This document shows, piece by piece, positions 58,147-64,000 of a stretch of 64,000 nt of DNA; the first letter of the stretch is position 1, and every line of letters starts with the position of its first letter. The stretch is taken from contig JAIGNY010002988.1 of assembly GCA_020152595.1 (NCBI GenBank), positions 191,001 to 255,000 of the forward strand, given 5' to 3'. A program made the translations under genes and the position numbers. Source of the DNA: Chiridota heheva (Eukaryota; Echinodermata; Holothuroidea; Apodida; Chiridotidae). The notes beneath the pieces were generated by a model, which searched no databases, had not been told where the DNA came from, and saw nothing but the letters and a program-made list of their open reading frames with translations.

Positions 58147-60514
58147 GAATTATACAATTTTGATATCCGCAGTATGGAAGAAGTCAATTATGATGCCTCC
58201 AGTATCGATTATTCTTAAGATGCCTCCAGAGTATCGATTATTCAACAAAAACAAAAATGGACCAGCAGTACGAAATTGACCAAGTAAAACAATAATTTGA
58301 ATTGGCCAGCTTCATGTACCATAGATATGCCAAGATCATACTTTACCCAGTTCAGTTCGTATCGGGAGACTCAAGCATGCGCACTGAGCTTACAGTGATA
58401 TATGGAAGCCTTCATTTTTATTGTGAAGTTTTAGTCATAGACGTTTATCAGTCGTTTCATTGAAGGTTTGTAACAAATTTTGCTTTGTTCATGTTCAATT
58501 TCACAAAAATAAAACAACTTACGTTACTATCACGCAGTTATCGCTAAATAATTTTCTTAAATCCCCAAGTTATTTTTCATAATTTCAGAAAACCTTGTTA
58601 AAGAGCGACTGCCGCCTAACAGTAAGACATGATAAGAATTCATCACTTTTCTTTAAATCTCTCGAAAACCGCACGGTGAATTTTAAAAGCGCACGGTGAA
58701 AAGATCATTCATATGCCAATATTTCAAATCGTGAAGAAAATTTCGCAGTGGTTAAGCTCCCCACACTCGAAATGTGTATAATTTGTATGTTATTCCTATA
58801 CAAAATTTTAATTGGGATAGATGCATTGTGGGATACTTTTGTAAAGGGTACCCCGATGGGAGAACAAAACTGATCTCCTGATCGGGGGTACAAACCGGAC
58901 TGATACCAAGGGGATATCTATATATACAAACAAATTATAAGTAGCCTATGGTTTCCCCTTACGTTTGTTTACTTTATACTGATATAGGGGCAGTAGGGGT
59001 GTAGCATGATATTTTGAGGGTCTTTTTCACCAGTGGTGAAAGTATCTCTTAATGGTGTCCTCATGTGCAACAACCCATAATTATGACCCTTTTCCCCACA
59101 AAGCTTTTAAAAGACAATTTCTTCAAATGAAGCGGTGAAAAGAAAGGAACTGAAATTTGCATTTAGACCATAACTTTACTGACTGAACTTTCAATAGATT
59201 GTGCAGCACCCCATCAAGAGTCAGCAATGATTTGGTGTCGGTAAGGTCTCGCCGGGAGGAAGATCCATCCAGGCTGTCGCTAGTCGGGTAGTATTCTTGT
59301 TCACGTGATTTGTCGGAAAAGAATTAGCAGTATCAAGGGCGTCGGGAGCGGAGTCGGGGGCTGGGGTGCTTTTCCCCTAATCAAAATGCGCCCCCTTCCC
59401 CATTTTTCAGGGAATTTTTCCAGTACTTTTTATTGTTTTTATTTCGGGAAATCCTTCAAGTCTTAATGGAAATATATACTGGATTAAAATTTTGACTGCG
59501 ACTTTGATTCCACATAAAAACATAAGCATTTACTTAGATATTTGTGGGGTATTCTATAACTATGACAGATGCCGGGCTTTTTTATTTGCAAAATTTAAGT
59601 AAATTGAATCATATACTACTTACATTATGATGATCAACAAATCTTACATTTGGGGTGAGAACTTAGAATACAATGTTTGAATTATATCTTTTGTAAACAA
59701 ATGGGAATGGATTGATACGGAAATTATCTTGCGATTTGTAAGTTTCATGACTAAGGATGTGACTTGAATCTGAAATACAAAATTAACAGCATTTGAGGTT
59801 TTCCTATGCAGACTATTCACTAAAACGACCCCCATTTCAGGTGTGACTATAATATTAGGATTTTCCAACTATTTAGCTTAAGTGATATAGGCCTAATTTA
59901 GACTTCATATTTTTTATTTTCATCTTTCAGGTGAACGAATTTTATGACATGTTGATGTTGTAATTAAAAATTGCCCAGTCATTAAAAGTAGGAAAGGTTT
60001 GTATCTTAAACTTAGCATGTATTGATTTTCTACTCCTATAACTTATCTATGGCAAACCTACCTATAAGATTTATTTGAATCATTCCCGTGTAGACGTACC
60101 TTTATGTGAATCACCATCAAATTTTGAGTATAATAAGTTCATGTTTATTCATGCTTATGGCTAAACAAAATTATAATATCTTATGGTTCATGGTGATTCA
60201 TACTCGGACTTGATATTTGGTAAAATACATTTTTGGTAGATAAAGAGATTGAAGTAATGTTCTTGAATAAGATCTAGATTATTTCAGATTTGAATAACTG
60301 AATAGACAAATGATTTGTTTCTAGCAAAGAGGTTATGAATGCTTAGGTTTGGTTGCATGGAATTACAAAACGTAGGCGGTTACAACTTATGATTTACTGC
60401 TAAACAGAACAATTCCCATTTGGTGCCTATGATTGTAATCCACCAGTCAAGATTCGCACTCACGATCGGGAGAACAGTTTTGGTCTCCCGACCAGGAGAT
60501 ACTTATATCAGAAG
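58147..60514. other. No supported gene; inverted pair at 58855 and 60461
   Basis: GGGAGAACAAAACTGATCTCC, then TGATCGGGGG, at 58858 is inverted at 60462-60500 (CGATCGGGAGAACAGTTTTGG then TCTCCCGACC). On the minus strand of the second, GTGCGAATCTTGACTGG loosely resembles a B box. A T-rich remainder has no coding signal. Confidence 0.45.
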
Positions 60515-61444
<930 letters not shown>

Positions 61445-62144
61445 GAGATCTGATATCACACAGGGGCTGGATTTAGAAATGTGGGGGCCCTTGGCACATT
61501 CCCGATGTGTGGGCCCTTTTCAAAAACATTTCACCTGTAAAAATACAAAATAACTTGATATGATCACATAAGAGAATACATTTTTAATCTTTCCTTATAT
61601 ACAGTATATTGGCTTCTAAGACAACAAAATTGTCAACACTTTTTCATTCATAATTGGGAAACAAACTGAATTACAGATATGGGAGAAAATAATGCTCCAA
61701 CATGCCCCGTGTTCCATCTATGACCAGCGGTGTCGGAACCACGGCGGCAAAGGGGCGACTGCCCCTTACCCTGGAGTAAGGGGGTAAAATAGGGCAGGAG
61801 GTGTCCTTATACCACTTGATGGGGACATGAAGTGCCCTTTCGAATGCTGAGGGTGGACCGTGGCAGAAAACGCCTGTTTGAATGTTACATGAAATTATTC
61901 TAGGTCGTTCTTGAAGCTTGAAAACAAATAAAAATCCTACATAGTACATTACAAAATGTAAGATACATTTAATATTTATTTGACACAATTAAAGCATTAT
62001 CATTTACCAGGGAGCCTGATACTGAGAGCCGCGCATGATGGGAGGGGCACTTTCCCACTAACTTATAAAAGCTTAATCTTTAAACCTATTCACCCAATGG
62101 GCCATTGCGAACATTGGTCCTGGCTCCTAAGCTTTATACCAAAC
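61445..62144. other. No supported gene
   Basis: A GTGGGGGCCCTTGGCAC..GTGGGCCCTTTTCAAAAAC stretch (61480-61530) and GGCGACTGCCCCTTACCC (61755) look like repeat edges. ORF 61671-61988(-) is unrecognised. Confidence 0.4.
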
Positions 62145-62365
62145 CCATAGGCGTGGTGGGTGGGGGAAAATCATGCTAAGATTGACAAAATCACAAAACA
62201 TTTTGAAAAAGTGGGGATGGCGCAAGTACCCCGCAATTCCCGTCAAGATGCTAAAGCCATATGTGTAGGAGTCAGGGACAGGGGAACGTCCCCACTTTTT
62301 CGAAAACTGACAAAAGGGCCCTTTAAAAAAAAATGAAAAGTGCCCCTCAATTACTGTCACAAAAG
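62145..62365 (+). repeat. G-run MITE remnant followed by GACAAAAGGGCCC repeat, copy 2
   Basis: CATAGGCGTGGTGGG, AAAATCATGCTAAGATTGACAAAATC, AAGTGGGG and CCCCGCAATTCCCG (62148-62245) belong to the MITE family. 62268-62360 matches 40926-41040. Confidence 0.6.
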
Positions 62366-62397
62366 TGCACTCACTTAATTTTTTGGGGTACATAAGG

Positions 62398-62650
62398 GGT
62401 ACAGAATTTGAGAAGCGCTCTGTTATTGACTTGTAAACCGGAGAAAGATTGTTAGAAATAAGTGACAGATTTCCTAACAGCCTAATGGGACAAAAGTCGA
62501 AGTAGGGCCTTTAAATGTTAGACGTTATTTTAAAACTGTTATGTTTCTCTTTGAAGGCGATATCTGCTTTACTAAGTAGGACCACAACAAGTGGGAACGG
62601 GCGGTTCGTGAGTTTTCATCACCCACCCCAAAGTCCAACTTCATATTCCA
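62398..62650 (+). repeat. Dispersed unit matching 53900-54710
   Basis: GTACAGAATTTGAGAAGCGCTCTGTTATTGACTT, AGAAATAAGTGACAG, AATGGGACAAAAGTCGAAGTA, GACCACAACAAGTGGGAACGGGCGG and CACCCCAAAGTCCAACTTCATATTCCAACTGC. The intervening 54.1-54.6 kb part is absent here. Confidence 0.75.
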
Positions 62651-63892
62651 ACTGCGTATTATCAAAAAGCAAAGTTAAAGGTTCATCGGTAATTATTTGG
62701 TAATTAAAGGCCAGTTATCGTCTATTACGAGGAGTTTAATAGATTCAAAATCGCGTGTTTTGATTGGTCGAAACACAATGATACAATGTGTATTGATAGG
62801 CCAATCAGAATCGTTTGGGAATAAAATGTAAGCTGCCACATTCTAATCACAATAAATGGCCTTTAAATAAAAGATAAAAACAGATTATCAAACTTATACG
62901 TTGCAATACAATTTCATTTGTCTGCCACGTTGGCCATCATAATTTGAAATTTTGAAATCTGTAAGCACAAGTTCGTGGCATAATACAAGTAAAAGTGTGT
63001 ATTATTGTTTGTGTTGACAAGTCAAAGCTTTCAAGCGGACATAAAGTCTGACATAATCCTTATTTCAAATGATAGACTTGAAAATAACAAATCATCTGAC
63101 CAAGTTTCATAATTTCTGAAGCAGTCTAACACATTTTATGTACTTATTAAAAACTTTAATACTACTTAACTTAATAGTATCATAGGAGCTGCCATTTTGA
63201 TTTCAAAACATGCAGATTATGTCATCAGCCCTGCAGAATGTTGATATGCTTTGTGTTTTTTTTATAATCTGCCTTAAGTTTCTAGCTCATGAAAAATTGT
63301 TTTTCTTGTGTAGGGGTCAAGGAAATATTTGTGTACACATGAAATTATTAAAACATGCTGTTAAAACTTTAGTCACATCATTTTGGAATAAAAACTTTAA
63401 TTACATTATAAAGAAATACATTATAATCCTTATGTCCCGATTGGGGAAATTTTGTCATCATGCACAATAGTTTAACACGGAGTTGAACAAAATGGCAGCC
63501 CCCATGTGTCGATTTCAAACATGAATAACTTGAGATAGGAATACGATTTTGACTTGCTGTGTTTGGCACTTGGTTTAGATTTTGTATCCTCTATCATATG
63601 AAATAATGATTGTATCAGACTGTATGTCTCCTTTATAGCCTAAGCGACTATCCTTGGATGAACACAAAGGAAACATTTCTATGAAAAGTTGCTGCCAATC
63701 TGGAAAACTTCACTTATCGGGAAATTTCCCTATAATTAGCCTATAGATAAATAAATGGATGGGATTGGTTCAACGGCTGTTGGCGTTATAATTATTTATA
63801 ATTGATTGCAATATTCTAATATCCCAGCGGCTAACAGATTTCGCAATCCCAGCAAATATCACAACCCCAGCTAGAATCAAACTTACGACACA
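62651..63892. other. No supported gene
   Basis: Unique AT-rich DNA. TTTTGATTGGTCGAAACACAATG and TAGGCCAATCAGAATCG (62758-62812) form a loose inverted pair of CCAAT boxes. ORF 63210-63470 has no recognisable motif. ATCCCAGC-type triplication at 63820-63870. Confidence 0.4.
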
Positions 63893-64000
63893 TGGGGGCA
63901 GTTGGGTTGGGGAGGGGTCAGTTTAATTGGGGAGGGGATCAGTTCGGTTGGAGAGGGGTCAGTTGGGTGAGGAGGGGGTCAGTTGGGTGGGGAGGGATCA
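63893..64000 (+). repeat. G-rich ~21-bp minisatellite, cut by window end
   Basis: About five units of GGTCAGTTGGGTGGGGAGGG with TTAATT and TTCGGT variants, continuing to the last base. Confidence 0.9.

Overview
This window looks like non-coding, repeat-dense nuclear DNA from an animal. Reasons: there are no operons, Shine-Dalgarno sites or dense long ORFs; base composition is AT-rich with many poly-A/T and poly-C/G runs; and it holds remnants of CR1/L2/Rex-like non-LTR retrotransposons, tRNA-derived SINE-like units, a piggyBac-like terminus, many foldback elements and MITEs, long (TA)n tracts and many minisatellites. I infer a marine invertebrate, perhaps an echinoderm or other invertebrate deuterostome, but nothing here fixes the species. 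I see no complete host gene. Nearly all long ORFs are translations of tandem repeats (IDYVTI-type, YIYI-type, or the 43-bp array at 45.5-46.2 kb).

Layout. 0-12 kb: a GATC-rich foldback, two adjacent hairpins at 1.4-1.8 kb, an AT-rich GAAAATTT-type array, a foldback with ~75-bp arms, a broken reverse transcriptase (8.36-9.24 kb) and a tRNA-like SINE piece. 11.4-20 kb: foldback family E with a second element nested in it, a 172-bp duplication split by a 574-bp TIR element, a 306-bp satellite-like family and a G-rich 25-bp minisatellite. 20-25 kb: a 25-bp minisatellite that grew from a single unit still present in a sister duplicate at 19.1 kb. 25.5-30.9 kb: two large 18-bp minisatellite arrays enclosing a LINE whose reverse transcriptase breaks off inside the array. 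31-44 kb: LINE tail, SINE tail, family E half, 41-bp array, a second foldback type and a piggyBac-like end. 44-52 kb: purine-rich and 43-bp arrays, three of the four TGCACTTG-type MITEs (one lies just upstream at 42.2 kb), two exon-like segments and a tRNA-headed SINE. 52-64 kb: two (TA)n tracts of about 220 and 930 bp, a 1.72-kb tandem segmental duplication, and G-rich repeats to the window edge.

Possible host coding sequence is limited to a few exon-like segments, all on the minus strand and all low confidence: a signal-peptide-like first exon with a perfect splice donor (49.2-49.3 kb), a Cys-containing segment in compatible phase (48.7-48.8 kb), a short terminal exon (2.5 kb) and a PYQFEP-containing segment (39.8-40.0 kb). 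They cannot be joined into a gene from this window alone.

Several insertions can be read as before/after pairs because empty paralogous sites lie in the same window. That makes the order of events partly reconstructible and is the most informative aspect of the region.
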